Assembly: GCF_000003855.2 (NCBI RefSeq)
Contig: NW_003101679.1
Coordinates: 416,721-480,720, forward strand
DNA: 64,000 bases
From: Blastomyces gilchristii SLH14081
Taxonomy: Eukaryota; Ascomycota; Eurotiomycetes; Onygenales; Ajellomycetaceae
Reading direction: 5' to 3'
Numbering within the stretch: position 1 is the stretch's first letter; each line of letters starts with the position of its first letter. Shown here in pieces: positions 21,198 to 34,043 of this stretch. The notes under the pieces are model-generated. The model saw only the letters and a list, made by a program, of their open reading frames with translations, was not told the origin of the DNA and made no database searches. Made by a program: the position numbers and the translations under genes.

Positions 21198-21703
21198 TAG
21201 ACTGGCCGCTGGGACCATGAATTTTACATTTGGTCCCATTTGATCTGGTCTCATACATTTCTTGGCGTGAATCCCGCTAGGACTAATTATTAAATAAATA
21301 TGTAAAGTGACTATATATCAGATCTCAAAATGAAACCATGACTTGAAAAAAATAAGAAAGTGATCTCATTTGATTCCATTTAGTCTTATTCTTGGCATAA
21401 AGTTACTATTTTTAGACATTTTAAGGTTTTTTTTAGACTATTTTTAATTTTTTAAAAAGTAACACTTTTTGATAACACTCAAATGAGATTTAAAGTCATT
21501 TAAAGCAATAAAAATAATTTAAATTGAGAAGTGGAAATCATGGTCCCATTTGAAAAATGTGACAAGAGTAGACAGTAAGTCTCACTGAGACAGTATGAGA
21601 CTACTATCTAATGTTAGAACTGTGTAATGGAATCTGTCGAATTGGCAATGAGACTATCAAAAATTCTGGTCCTGGTCCCAGACACGGTCACACGGTCAGT
21701 CTA
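21198..21703. mobile_element. Non-autonomous hAT element (MITE 2)
   Basis: 506 bp, TAGACTGGCCGCTGG...CACGGTCAGTCTA, colinear with MITE 1 and less mutated. Unlike MITE 1 its flanks do not match (AAGAGTCT on the left, CCTCTGTT on the right). Element A ends at its left edge and a LINE begins at its right edge, so it sits at a rearrangement breakpoint. Confidence 0.88.
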
Positions 21704-23573
21704 CCTCTGTTAAAGTCATTAAATACATTAATAAATACATCTACAAGGGCCCGGACTGCACTGCTCTCTATATTATTAACTTCAATGACTCTGCAAAACA
21801 GAGTCTTGAGAAGAATTCTGGGAGCATTTAAATCATCTTCTATTAAAGCAATGGAAATTGAAGCTTCAATTCCTCCTCCTGCTATTAGATTTGAAAAGGC
21901 CTGTATGAACTATGCTCTGAGAGTTATAAAGATGAGTTCAAATCATATAATCAGAGAAAGAGTCTCTTCTTCATTTCCATCAATTAACTCTGGAAATGAA
22001 CTGGATTGGAATAGATTTCTTGATTGAAATGAAAATAATTCTTTAAAGAAAGTGCCTTCTCAACTGTACAGACTATGCTCTCTGATTAAAAATCAATTTT
22101 CTTCTTTAAATGTTGAAAAAGTTGATCATGAGAAGTTATCTTTCTGAAGAGAAAAGCTTGAATCTCTTATAGACTTGTAAATAAGTGAACTATCTAAAGA
22201 GAAAGAATATGAACAGCATTTGAAGAGAATTTCTACAATCAATATAAAAGACTCTATTCTGATTTATTCAGATGACTCCAAAAATGAGAATTTGAATAGA
22301 TTAGATGCAGGCATTGCTTATTCTGAAGATAATATCAATTTTATCTCAGATTTCTGAAATTTAGACTGTGAATCTGAAGTCTTTGATGCTGAACTATTTG
22401 TAATAGTGAAAGCTTTCAAACTCATTGAAATAAAATCTTATAAAAGAGAAAATAGTTTGAAAGAGACATGAATATTCTCTGATAGTTAAGCTGCTTTAAA
22501 AAAGACTTAGAAATAGTCAGATTCATAATGATTAAATAAATCTTGAACTGATCTTAAACTCTGTTTTCAAAATTCAAATAAGAAGAATATCAAAGCTAAT
22601 AATTCATCTGCACTGAGTTCCTGCTCATATAAATATTCATGGCAATGAATTGGCTGATTCAGCTGCAAAAAAGAGTGCAGAATTAAGCAGATCTATTCAA
22701 AAAATTATGTTCTGATCTTTTATAAAGAGAAAAATAAAAGAATGTTGTTTAGACAAGTGAAATGAAAGCTGGCAGAAATAAAAGAAGAGTGTACATTATT
22801 CAAGATTTGAAATAAAACTCAAGTGAAAATCTTGTTCAATTAAATGTAAAAAGAAAATATTCTCATCTATAATACAGCTGAAACTAGGACATGGCTATTT
22901 CCAATCTTATATACAAAGATTTGATGATAGATTTGACTCAATAGAATACTCATTCTGCAATACAAATGAAAATCCTGAGTATATTGTAATGCACTGTGCA
23001 TTATACAACAGTCTCAGAGTCAGATTGAAAGAGAAGTATGATCTAAATCAATTGAATATGAGATTCTTATTCTCAACTGAGACAGGAATTAAATACTTAA
23101 TAGACTTTCTATCAGAAACTCAAGCAGCTACAAGAAAATGGCTAAATTCAGAAATATCTGAATATGAAGAGGAGGAAATCAATCAGATATAGTCTGTTAA
23201 AACAGCTATATACTATCTTTTAATAATTTGTTTTGTTACAGTCTCTCTTTACTTTATCTTTTTCTTTTAATTTCTTTCTATCTATCTATTTAATGTGTCT
23301 ATCTTTAAGACTGTGTTCTCTTTTCCTTTGTCATGATATTGTCAAATGATTTCAAAGTATCAGAAGATGTTAAAACACTGCAATTTATAAACAGTTTTTG
23401 TATTCTGAGCTGAAATTTTCTGATTTTGCATGTCTGAAATTGATGAATGTATAATAGTTAACTTTACAGCTATAGGAAAAACCCTGAGAACTAAAAGTTC
23501 TCAGGTAGATGTCATAGTCTCTGACTGCATACATCTATAATTGAAGAATAATAATAATAATAATAATAATAAT
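21704..23573 (+). mobile_element. LINE 1, 5'-truncated Tad/I-type element
   Basis: The plus strand encodes the end of the reverse transcriptase protein (NRVLRRILGAFKSS, IRFEKACMNYALRVIKM; 21800-21960). An RNase H domain follows (YSDDSKNENLNRLDAG at 22265-22320; VPAHINIHGNELADSAAKKS at 22620-22680). The C-terminal zinc region follows (YSFCNTNENPEYIVMHCALY, i.e. Cys...His...Cys, 22945-23010), and the frame ends at a TAG at 23190. A 380-bp 3' UTR and an (AAT)n tail (23547-23573) follow. RNase H plus this terminal Cys/His segment is typical of fungal Tad-like LINEs. RT core and endonuclease are missing. Confidence 0.88.
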
Positions 23574-24545
23574 TAACTTCAATGATGAGATTGATATTTG
23601 ACTGCACAGATGTTATATCAGCTCAACTGAGACTGTATAACATATATTTACATTTCATATGCATCAGGAGTTTTCATCTATTGAGATATTATCTATTCAT
23701 TTACTGAATTATCAGATGATTTACTTCTCTGAATCTGAACATGAAGATTACAAATGTATTACTGAATATTTAATAAATAACATATCTAAGTTTATAGCAT
23801 TCTTTGTCTATAACAATTTACATTCAGATATTCAGTATCTCTATCAACAATTTTCTCATTATTTTATTTAAGATAAATATAACTGAAGATGAAAGAGCTG
23901 TGTGAAGAGAAGATCAGTTGACTGTCTGTCTCATCTCAATTCATATAATGATGAGATGTTCTTTTTACAGCTGCTTCTTATTAACATATATAGTTAACTG
24001 AGCTTTGAGACTCTGTGAACAGTGAATAATGTTTGTCACTCTACATTGTATACAGTATATCAGACACTTGATCTTCTGTATAATGATAATGAGTGAAGCA
24101 TTACATTTGAATCTACTGTTGTATTTACAACTGCTCACTACATGTGATCAGTATTCATTACTGTATTAATTTATAAAAATGTTGCATATCTGTCTGCTCT
24201 CTGAGCATGTTTCTATCATGCTCTCTGTGATAATCTTTTATATTAACTGTGTCAGATGAATCTGAACTGTATTATCAATACTTCTGCAAAATATTTATAT
24301 TATAACTATGATCTGTTTCTTATTCAGTAGCTTCTGTATGAGTTTGATAAGATTCTTCCAGACTTTGATCTGCCTGCATGCAGCTCTGTATGAGATAATC
24401 TTATTAAAAACTGACTACTTTTTGAGAAGCAGAACTACAATCTTATAGAGGAAATTGTCACTGTGAATACTCTGTAGATACAGTTGAATAATAATCAATA
24501 TCATGTATATAATTCAATTCTAACTGTAATAGAATTATTGATGAG
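23574..24545 (+). pseudogene. Second Helitron Pif1-type helicase fragment
   Basis: The plus strand reads ValTrp/stop-HisIlePheThrPhe then HMHQEFSSIEILSIHLLNYQ and MIYF (23640-23730), the segment of Helitron Rep-helicase proteins before the helicase. Then come LLLINI...FETLWTVNNVCHSTLY, and LLYNDNEW at about 23960-24100. EEIVTVNTLWIQLNNNQYHV leads to TyrAsnSerIleLeu at 24440-24540. It stops just before the Walker A motif and overlaps by about 200 bp the piece at 8460-8654, so it is a second copy in opposite orientation. Frame is interrupted at former Trp codons. Confidence 0.8.
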
Positions 24546-26912
24546 CTTGAAGACTATTTTCAAGAATGCTTTGCAACCTCATCAGTGAATGCTACATGCA
24601 GAAGATAGAGCTTCAAGCCAGGTCTCATACAGTGTAATTAGCTTTGTATTTTCAGAGTTCTTATACAATATTGTTGAGATTGACATAAGGTTAAGCAGCT
24701 CTGTGACTGCAATAACTGCCTCATTTCACATTTTTTTCAGAGCTGAAGAGTCTATTAATAGTGATTGAAACTTCTTAATGATTAAACTGATCAATTATTC
24801 AGATACTTCATCTTACTGTGAAGTATAAGAGAAAGTTAACTCTCATTTTATTTCTTCACTGAGTATATATGCTGTGACTGCATTTGAATTCAGTTCTTCA
24901 CAGTCTGAGTGAATGATTGTAATATCACATTTCAGCAGATTCTTGATAAACTGGTTGAAGATTCATAGATATCTCAACATCTCATTCTTGCATTTCAATA
25001 GAAATATTCACCTCATTCAGATAGCATCATCTGTTATCATCATTGCAAGCTTCTTGCCAGTGTAAGATGATATATTATTCTCAGTTTCAAGAGTCTCATC
25101 ATCACTGAATATATTCACTCAAATCTTCAAGGCCTTGTGAGTGACATGTTGTGATGTGAAATTCTTGTAGAAAGTGCATTTCTCTTTAGTCTTAACACAT
25201 GTAACACAGAATGATAATTTCTTCAGACTGATAATAATAATATCAAATTGCAGATCTCTGATCATTTTTAATATACTATTTTCACTGATATGACTAAGTC
25301 AATGATGTCACTTATCTATTGAAAACTGTTTCAGAAGAACTGCAGATAAATGAGATGAAGATGAGATAATAAAGAAATCAGTATCTGAATTCTTAGAATT
25401 GATTAACTGTTCAATCTTCTCACAGCTGAAAGGTCTCAAAGATTCTGCATTTGAATTATAATCTGTTGAGATTGTCTTTGATTTTGAAACAGCCATGTAT
25501 GTCACTGCTTTGTACATTGAGTCATTCATTATCTCATGAAATGTCAGTGAGCTGTTGAATAGAATGTAAATATTATTGTGAAACAGATTAGTGTAGAAGA
25601 TATCACTGTTGATTGATGACAGAAACTCAAAGTAGTTCTCAGCATCAACTTGTATATTATAATGAATATAGCTCTGATGTTTCATAAGCTCAGCAGAGAT
25701 CAGATTTGCAGATAGTTCTGACATGTAGTATATATGATTGAATTCTATCAATCTTTCACTCACTGAAATGAATACAGTGCTCACACTCTGAACCTTCATA
25801 ATAACCTTGTTAGTCACTTGAACTGTTGAATCATTGATTGCTATAAGTTTTAAAAATCATGATTTATCACTCACTATGTGACATCTGATGTCACTATCTC
25901 ATATAGTGAGAGAATTCTTGTGAGGTTTCATGAAACAGGCTGATACATTGATAACCTCTGTGAGGTTTGTCATCTGATAGATCTCTGATTCATCTGTAAT
26001 AAATAGTTAAGTTCTACTCTTACTATTGTGCTTTTTCTTCTTTTTCTTGAATTTCTTTATTCTCACAGTATTGTTTATTCTTCAATTATTCAGAGCACTG
26101 TCTGAATTGATCAATCAACAGATGTTAAAGTGAGATCTCTCACATTCAGAACATGTAGATGAGTTTTCTGATCTCTGATGATTTTAAAAGCTCTCTCGTG
26201 AACTATCATGACCACATTCATTACAGTCTTCACAGGCCGAATTTGATGTATTGTTGTTAGAATTGATAGATGTAGTAGTTGTTGTAGCTGTTATAGCAGT
26301 GTTAGCTACAGCATCTGTATTCTGTAGATTCTTTTTATCTTTTGAAGAATCAAGTCACAAACAGATCTTCTTCATGAGAAGATTAACATTCAATATCATA
26401 GCTGTGAATTTGAAATCCTGTATCTTCTCTATCTTCTTCTGAACATAATTCCTTCAATTGTTGAATAGAACTGAGTAGAAGGTATCAAATATTCATGTAT
26501 CTGAGAGAGAAGCATTCAACATCTTCAATTTTATAATGACAGACTGAAACTTATCAAAGAATATATGTAGATTAGTGACCTGTGTGCTATCAAGAGACAT
26601 GAATTTCAGAACTGTCTCACAGTGTAACTATGTTTTGAGAACAGAGTATTTCTGTTTGATTGCATTTCATAGAGTATAAGCAATTCAATTTTCATCATAT
26701 TTGAAGAAATGTGGTCTGACACCTGCATTCAAGAAGTTCAAGATGAATGTGTAGAGTCACTGATTTCTGACATTTCAGAATAATATCTATGCATCATCTT
26801 TTTATAGAGGGTTCTGAGTCTGTTGTTTCTCTATTATATATCAACACTGTGTATTAACCAGTTTCAATTTCATGAAGATACTGCATGTGATGTAATTGAA
26901 TGTATCAGTTAG
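24546..26912 (-). pseudogene. Ty1/copia element 1: gag-protease-integrase (decayed)
   Basis: Read on the minus strand from 26912 down: a copia gag (FIFF/DKFQSVIIKLKMLN, 26560-26500), a zinc-knuckle relic (CSECERSHFNICW, near 26125-26165), and a protease with IWDSDIRCHIVSD at 25870-25910 (family Trp-x-x-Asp-Ser-Gly). GAG-pre-integrase follows (ELSANLISAELMKHQSYIHY, 25640-25720; HRLSHISENSILKMIRDL, 25250-25305). The integrase core has AMMITDDA, IIHSDCEELNSNAVTAYILS and SYTSWW (24780-25060). Only 169 codons at 25308-25817 stay open. RT and RNase H are absent because the sequence joins the Helitron at about 24545. Confidence 0.85.
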
Positions 26913-26917
26913 ACTGT

Positions 26918-27175
26918 TGTAAGAAATCCCGCTCCTCGCGGATTCTTTACCTCTATTCCTATCTCTCATGTAATCAATAGAGTTAGCGGCCCTTGGCTAC
27001 ACACAACTATATAGACTGGAGTTTGTGAATACTATTCATAACTCAGCTTGAATACTATTATACATTTAATCTCTATATTTTATCTTTCTACTGCAAAAAC
27101 TTCTAGTAGTTAACAGTACATATCACATCAAGCTGCAAACACCTGAATAATTATCTGTAAGCACTTATTCTTATA
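26918..27175 (+). repeat. 5' LTR of Ty3 element D
   Basis: 258 bp, TGTAAGAAATCCCGCTCCTCG...TTCTTATA. The first 80 bp are little mutated (CCCGCTCCTCGCGG, AGCGGCCCTTGG), in contrast to the same part of the 3' LTR. Confidence 0.93.
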
Positions 27176-27279
27176 TTTCAAGCTCAGTCAGTCAGCAATC
27201 ACCTGTTATAACTGAAAGAACTAGAAACTTATATACTTCAATCTCTGCAAACTCTACTGCAGACACTCAGAAGCAGTCA

Positions 27280-28440
27280 CTCAAATCATGAATAACTTCT
27301 GTGAAAGAAGTCTCAGAGAACTTATCAATCACTCACAGAATATCATTCTCTGTATCTGTGACAGAGAAACTCTTTGAACTCATGAATAAATCAATCTCAG
27401 TGAAGAACATTCTTGAGCATCTCTCACAGAATCAAGCTATTTTTCTATAAGAAATGCTTACTGTCTGTAAATATTCTTGAACTGAGTCTCTAGACATAAT
27501 CTTCAGAAACACTTATGAACTGAAAAGAAACTTTCTTAAGCTGTGATCACTTAAGATCACTTATCAAATCACAATCTATAAAAGCTTTTACAAGTTTGCA
27601 TTTGAAATTGACTCATAATCCTGACTGTGTGATATGAAAGATGAAGAAGCTGTTATCTATGTAATAACAGATCTCTACTACACTGAAGTCAAGAACTGAC
27701 TGAATTATCTAGAAAATGATCATAAGAGATCTCACTAGTCTGTTCTTAAGATCTATCTAGAGAACAAGTTAGAGAACTTCATAAGCTGAACAGAGAACAT
27801 CTGAATCATAATCATCAATATTAGAAAAAGAGATGAGAAATCTGATAAAGACTACTCACAGTACTTTATGAAATTATGATATGAATTAAGATCTGTGAAA
27901 ACAGGGTTCTGAAATAAGACCTGAATGATGATATTTATAAAGAGACTGAATAAAGATATACAGAACAAGCTTATTGAGTAAGACTCTAAGTTCTTAACTC
28001 TGAAGAAACTGATGACTCTCATTCACTGCTTACAGATCACTGTAAGAGTCACAGACTCACAGAGAGCAGATCACTGATCAGCTCTGTGAGAGTCAGAACA
28101 ACAGAGAACAGATTTGTCAGAGAAAGATGATAAGACATAGAGAGATTTATATCTGACTGCTGAGCAGAGAGAGAGAGTTTTATAAGCTTCTATAAACAGA
28201 GTGTATAATAGAGAGATTAAGAAAAAGAAACTCTGCTTCATCTATTCTAAATCAGAACATCTTCATACAAACTGTTCAGACAAATTAAAATAGAAATTTG
28301 AGAAGTCATAGACAGAGTCAGTAACAGTCTTCTTAAGAATCTTGAAACTAATATCTGAATCTGTTACTTCTCTGATGAAAATGCTTACTTATAAGAAGAG
28401 ACTGTATTATAATACTACTGTCTCACAAGTATGAAAAGTA
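27280..28440 (+). pseudogene. gag of Ty3 element D (decayed)
   Basis: The plus-strand reading is interrupted by many stops. It contains a capsid-like segment around 27540-27960 and a damaged zinc knuckle KLCFIYSKSEHLHTNCSD near 28228-28285, where the second Cys has become Tyr. It sits directly after the 5' LTR. Confidence 0.65.
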
Positions 28441-31400
28441 TTAATGAACTCAGAATTTCAGGTCACTGTAGTGTCTCTAAAGCTCATGAAGTGAATGAGC
28501 TGAATAATGAAAACTGAGAATCTGCTCTTATAATAAGCAGAGTGTGAGAACTCAGACCTGAGAGCTGAGAGACTTATAAGAGTTATCTTTGAATTGTAAA
28601 ATCTCTCTGAAATCTGAAGAAGATTTACAGAAACTGTGATTATTACAGATATTATAGATGACATGTACTTGAGACTTATATAACTTTAAAAACATAATCT
28701 GCACATAGCTGTCTGCAAGTTAGATTTATACTTTCAATCAGTGTTAACAGACTTACTTACAGAGATAGAATCAGTTAATACTGTAGAGTTAATCAGAGAA
28801 GACAAGCTCATCTATATAATAACTTTACAAATATCTGAGAATCTCACAGTCATGAAAACTGAGCTTCAGATATCAGAGAAATATCAAGATCTTGCAGAGA
28901 TGTTCAGCTCAGTAAAGACAGCTGAGCTTTCTTCTTATTATAAGAAGAATCTGATAATAGATTTGATAGAAGAGTAGAAACTCTTCTAAGAATCAATCTA
29001 TAAGCTCTTTCATTATAAGACAGAGATCTTACAGATCTATGTAGAGAAGAATCTGAAGAATGACTTTATTCAATCTTCACAGATCTCTGCAGAAGTCTCT
29101 GTGATATTCATGAAGAAGAAAAATAAAGATCTCAGATTATGTGTAGACTATCACAATCTGAACTTTAAGATAATAAAGAGTCACTATTCTCTATCACTGA
29201 TTAAGAATGTAATCAACTGCCTCATGAGAGCTGTCATATTCATATAACTGAATGTGATCAATATATATACACAGCTGTAAATACAGTCTGAGAATGAATG
29301 AAAGACTGTCTTTAGAACTGCACTGAGATTGTTTAAATATCTAGTGATATCTTTTAATCTGACTAATACTCTCACAGTATTCCAGTCTTTCATTAATAAA
29401 ATACTTCATATATATCTGAATATCTTTGTAATAATATATCTGAATAATGTGATAATGTACTCTGCAAAGAAGAAAGAACACACTGAGTATATATAAAGTA
29501 TATTAAAGATCTTAGATGAGATAAAACTGTATATTAAGCTTACAAAGTATAACTTCAGTGTTTATCAGATTAATTTCCTAGAATATATAATCACTACAGA
29601 TGATATTCAGATGAAATCTTCACAGATTGAGACTATTCTATCATGATCAGAGTTAACTAGTATTCATGAGATTCAGATCTTTCTGAGCTTTGTGAATTTC
29701 TGTAGATAGTTTATCTTTGCATTTATAAGAATCTTCTTAACTCTTACAGACATACTGAAGAGTGAAAATAAGAAGAAGTCATCTTATAAACAGAGAATGA
29801 AAAGATTGTTGAGAAGAGAGAGCTGTAAGAACTTTCTTATCTCAGAAGCTTACAGAGTCTTTGTAAGATTAAAATAGATATTTATAGACACAGTGATACT
29901 GTTTTACTTTAATCTCTTACTCTTAATCAGATTGAAGACAGATATCTTCTTCTTTATAATTTCAGAAATAGTCTCATAACTACAGTTAAATAAGAACTGA
30001 GTTTCAGTGATCTTTTTCTTACAGAAGATGTAACTTATGAAGATCAACTATAACATTTATAATCAGAAGCTTCTTATAATAGTGAAATTCTTTCATCACT
30101 GATATCACTACTTTAAGAACCTTATAACAGTGATTACTATTAGAACTGATTATAACAGCTTATAATAGTTTACTTCAATTAAGAAACTCTCACAGCAGCA
30201 GATTTACTGAGCTCAGAGACTGAGTGAGTTCTGATTTAAGATAGAATATATCAAGAGAACTAAGAACTTAGCAGATAAACTCTCTTACAGATCAGACTAT
30301 ATTAAGAAGATCAGAATAACAGATATAGAGAGACTAGAGAAGATAGAAAAGCTTCACAGAATACTTAAACTAAGTATTGTAAAGAGATTGACTGAACAGT
30401 CTTTCAATTTCTCATGAGAGAAGAGAGAAAAGAGAGAAAAGAAATTTGTATAACTACTCTCTACAACACTGAGAGTTAATACTCTGAGAATCTCTGTGAG
30501 AATTCTTGAAGAGAGTATCTATAATCTGAAGAGTTTACAGACTTTGAGAAGCACTGCAGAAGATCTGATATAAGAGAAAACAGAGTATCAGTCTTTATAA
30601 GATCTTCTATTCAGATTATCTGAACTGCAACTGAAGAATGAATATACTCAGTATATTCAGAAACTGCTTACAGCAGGAATCAATCCTGCAGAAATAAAGA
30701 ATTAAAGAGACTTAAATAATCTCTTATAAAGAGAGAATCAGATTTATATGCCTGTGAATGAGTTTCTATCTATAGAACTCATTAAAAGATATTATAACTC
30801 TTCTCTAGTAGATCATTTTACAGACACTAGAACTCATGAGTTACTTGTAAGAAAATACTTCTAATCAAAGATATGAGAACTTATGAAGAAGATAGTGAAT
30901 TCTTATACTATTTATCAGAGTTTGTAGATAGTGTGATTCAGATTATATAAAGAACTTACTTCTCTACTCATCTCACAGAAATCTTGAAAACAGCTAGAAA
31001 TGAATACTCTTGTGAGTCTCTCTGAAAGTAAGAACATATATAATGTCTGCTTTGACAGTGTACTAGTAATAGTGAATCACTTTATCAAGATAGCACACTT
31101 TATACTCATCTGTAAGAACTTGAAGTTAAAGAATTTAACTTATATCTTCATTCATGATATAATCTGATTGCATGAATTATCTGTGAACATTATCTCAGAC
31201 AGAGAATTAATCTTTATAGAAGAGTTCTGATCTGATCTGATAACTATACTGAAGATCTTATAAGATCTAAGCACAGCTTTTCATCAATAGACAGATGATC
31301 AGATAGAATATCTGATAAGTATATTAAAATAGTATCTGCAGTGCTTTATTAATTACAATCAGAATGACTGAGTGCATTGATTATCACTCACAGAGTTTAT

Positions 31401-32000
31401 ATATAACAACTCAAAGCATGTTAGTACAGATAAAACTCTTTTTAAGATACTCACTAAGACTCATCTGTGAATAATCTTGATAAACTCATAAGAGTACACT
31501 ATAGAGTGTGATGATATCTGTGAATAAGCTAAGAGAATTCAGAAGATCTGAAAGAAAGTCTATGAATTCTTGAGAAAGACTCAAGAGTATCAGAAGAGAT
31601 ACTATAACTTTAAGTATATTATAAAAAGTTTTAAGAAAGATGATAGAGTCTGACTAAGTCTAGAAAACATTATTATATAAAGATCTTGTAAGAAGCTGAA
31701 TCTCTTACAGACAGAGTCTTGTAAGATTATGAAGAAAGTTAGTTCACAGTTCTATAGATTGAAACTATCACCTGAATTACAGATATATACTATTTTTTAT
31801 ATCTCTTTACTCTGTGAATATAAGAAATTCTCAGAAGAGAATTCTGTGACTCATCACTCTATTTATAAAGTACTAGAGAGTGAAAGAGAATATTAGATTA
31901 AAGAAATTATTAACTCAGAGAAGTAAGATCACAAGCTCTGATTCAAGATTCAGTGATAAGAGTATTCTAATAAGATGAATAAGTTCACTTAAGAATTATC
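28441..32000 (+). pseudogene. pol of Ty3 element D (protease-RT-RNase H-integrase-chromodomain, decayed)
   Basis: The domains occur in Ty3 order: a linker with YQDLAEMFSSVKTAELSS (28885-28940), RT with NKDLRLCVDYHNLNFK (29110-29165), FKYLVISFNLTNT, and IYLNNVIMYS (29430-29465; Asp-Asp changed to Asn-Asn). RNase H runs to LADKLSYRSDYI (about 30260-30300). The integrase has VDHFTDTRTHELL (30810-30850), VCFDSVLVIVNHFIKIAHF (31048-31105), IISDRELIF and STAFHQWTDDQ (31190-31310). The C-terminal part (FKKDDRVW, EFLRKTQEYQKRY) leads to a chromodomain-like ESEREYWIKEIINSEK (31875-31925). The chromodomain marks it as a chromovirus; these tend to insert into heterochromatin. Confidence 0.88.
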
Positions 32001-32149
32001 TAAGTAGATAAGATATCTGCAGAAGCTGAGACATGACTTTTATACTATGAATTCTGACAAGTCAGAATGACACAGTCTTTACTAAGAATCTAATTATAAT
32101 AAAGATATTAACACTGTCATTTATAAATTCTAGTCTATAAGATAATAAG

Positions 32150-33653
32150 TTTCTACTGGAATGAACAGTCTGTGATATATATAAAAAGAAGAAGAAATCA
32201 TACTCTCATTAAAGCTAAAAAAATAAGAAAATAATAACAGAGCTGTGAACACAATTTAGAGATTAAAAAAGAAAAAATAAAGAAAATTCACACTTATATT
32301 CTCAATATCTATGACTCTTAATTTCTTCATAACTATTAATTTCTCTCTTCAAAGAAGCAGAGAGTATTATATACGTGATACAGACAATTATTGCATTTGA
32401 CATGAAGACTGTTAGAAATACACAGACTTCAGAGAAGCTAAACATCAGAATATATACAGTTATAACAGAGTCTTGAGAGCTGATCATCTACATGTGTGAT
32501 TAGATATCTCTTATAAAGCTATGTCTACTCTCTCAGTTATGCTGAAGTATTCAGCCTGAAAATAATGAAGATATGAAGAGAGAGCTCATCTATTCAGACT
32601 AACTTTTATTATAAATTCATGATATTCACATTGCCTTAATTATCTGAATTTTACAGATACTCAGAGACTCATCTCTTATTGATAATAAGATTGCAGAAAT
32701 GTTCCACAGTGTGAGAATCATTGATAGAGAATCTAGACATATTTATATATATCTGGTCAGAGATTGTACAGATAGAGAAGAGGTGATTGTAGATCTACAA
32801 AGCTGTAGAAGACACTGATAAAACTGAAAGCTTTATAAGAACTGTTAGCTAGAGTCTATAAGAAATTACTTATGAGAAGACTTATAGCAAAGAGAGAGAC
32901 TGCACTACTTGAAGTCAGAAACTGATCTGAGAAAGACATGAGATTGACTGCTGACCTGAAGATTGAGTGCAGTGATAAGACTGAGAAGAGTGAAGACACT
33001 GTTATAAGTGATGATATTCCTGCTTCATCAGCTGATAAAAAGTGATCAGAGAAGTTGTAGAAATACTCATAAGAAGCTCAGCAGCAGTCAGATATTGTTT
33101 ATGAAGATATTAAAGTTAAAAAAATTTTTATTCTTGAAAAGTTCTTGAATTAATATATGAATATTGTCAGAAACACTCTCTCTCTATCATCTGAGTGAAA
33201 ACACTTCACAGATGAATAAGAATACTCACAGTTTATAAGAATAAAAGCTATTACAGAAAAAGAGAAAAGAAGATGAGATTTCACAGACAGATCTGAAATA
33301 TTTATTCTACTTTAGAGAGATTTACTTACACTGTGAATAATTCTGTGAAATAGTCAGATCACTCTAGTAAATAAAGAGTGATTGTGAATTACAGATCTGA
33401 ATCTTTCTATATAACTATAAAGAGTGATTGCAGATCACAGATATCTTGATTCTATAATTCTACAGAGTTGATAAAAGAATGAAAAATTCCTCACAATTCT
33501 ACAGTGTCAAAGAACAATGATTTATAAGAATGAATGAAAGATTAACTTATGAATACTTCTCTTTAATAAGAGTAATCTCACAGAGAGTGATTTATCTGTA
33601 AGATGAATCTATATAATGATTACATAAGAATTTTATAAAAATAATTAAGAGTC
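32150..33653 (+). other. Unassigned 3' region of Ty3 element D
   Basis: About 2 kb lie between the chromodomain end and the 3' LTR, with no typical Ty3 function expected there. Purine-rich plus-strand frames can be read if former Trp codons are allowed, giving EMFHSVRIIDRESRHIYIYL, then REEVIVDLQSCRRHW near 32690-32820, and RWDFTDRSEIFILLWRDLL near 33270-33330. I recognise no family. On the minus strand the longest open run is 61 codons. It may be an extra ORF or noncoding. Confidence 0.35.
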
Positions 33654-33666
33654 AACTGAAATTCTT

Positions 33667-34043
33667 CGCCCCGGTGGCCGAATGGTTAATGCGGCCACCT
33701 GGTAGCGCCTTGGCGTGGGAAACCAAGACGTGTGGGTTCGAAACCCGCAGGGGATACATTAAATCCGGAACTCAAGCACCTCAGGTTTCTAATAAATACA
33801 GAGGTGTACAAATTGCTTCAATAAATCGCTCTATATTCCTGGGCTGGGAAGTTATTATTGCATGTATCTAATTGTCACTCCTTTGTATTTCCTATGTTCT
33901 TGTTATCTTGGCGTGGTCTCAACACCTGTATTTCCTCCTGTATAACCAACACTTGGCCTGTATTTAACATCACGCAAGGACTCATCATAAGCTCCGCTTG
34001 CATATGAGTATAATGAAAGAATAATAATAATAATAATAATAAT
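33667..34043 (+). mobile_element. tRNA-derived SINE with (AAT)n tail, unmutated
   Basis: This 377-bp element is flanked by a perfect 13-bp duplication AACTGAAATTCTT (33654-33666, 34044-34056). Its head has an RNA polymerase III A box TGGCCGAATGG and B box GGTTCGAAACC about 60 bp apart, in a tRNA-like sequence with the extra-arm spacing of Ser/Leu tRNAs. A tRNA-unrelated body follows, then (AAT)n, the same tail as the LINEs here. The sequence is GC-normal with no sign of the surrounding mutation. The 65-codon frame through the tRNA part is spurious. Confidence 0.9.

Noticed and set aside
21611..22027. A 138-codon gene starting at 21611
   Set aside because: The first 30 codons lie in MITE 2; only the part from about 21714 belongs to the LINE reverse transcriptase end.
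33674..33871. 65-codon ORF, and a functional tRNA gene at the same place
   Set aside because: A and B boxes, tail and 13-bp duplication show a SINE; the acceptor stem does not close convincingly for a working tRNA.
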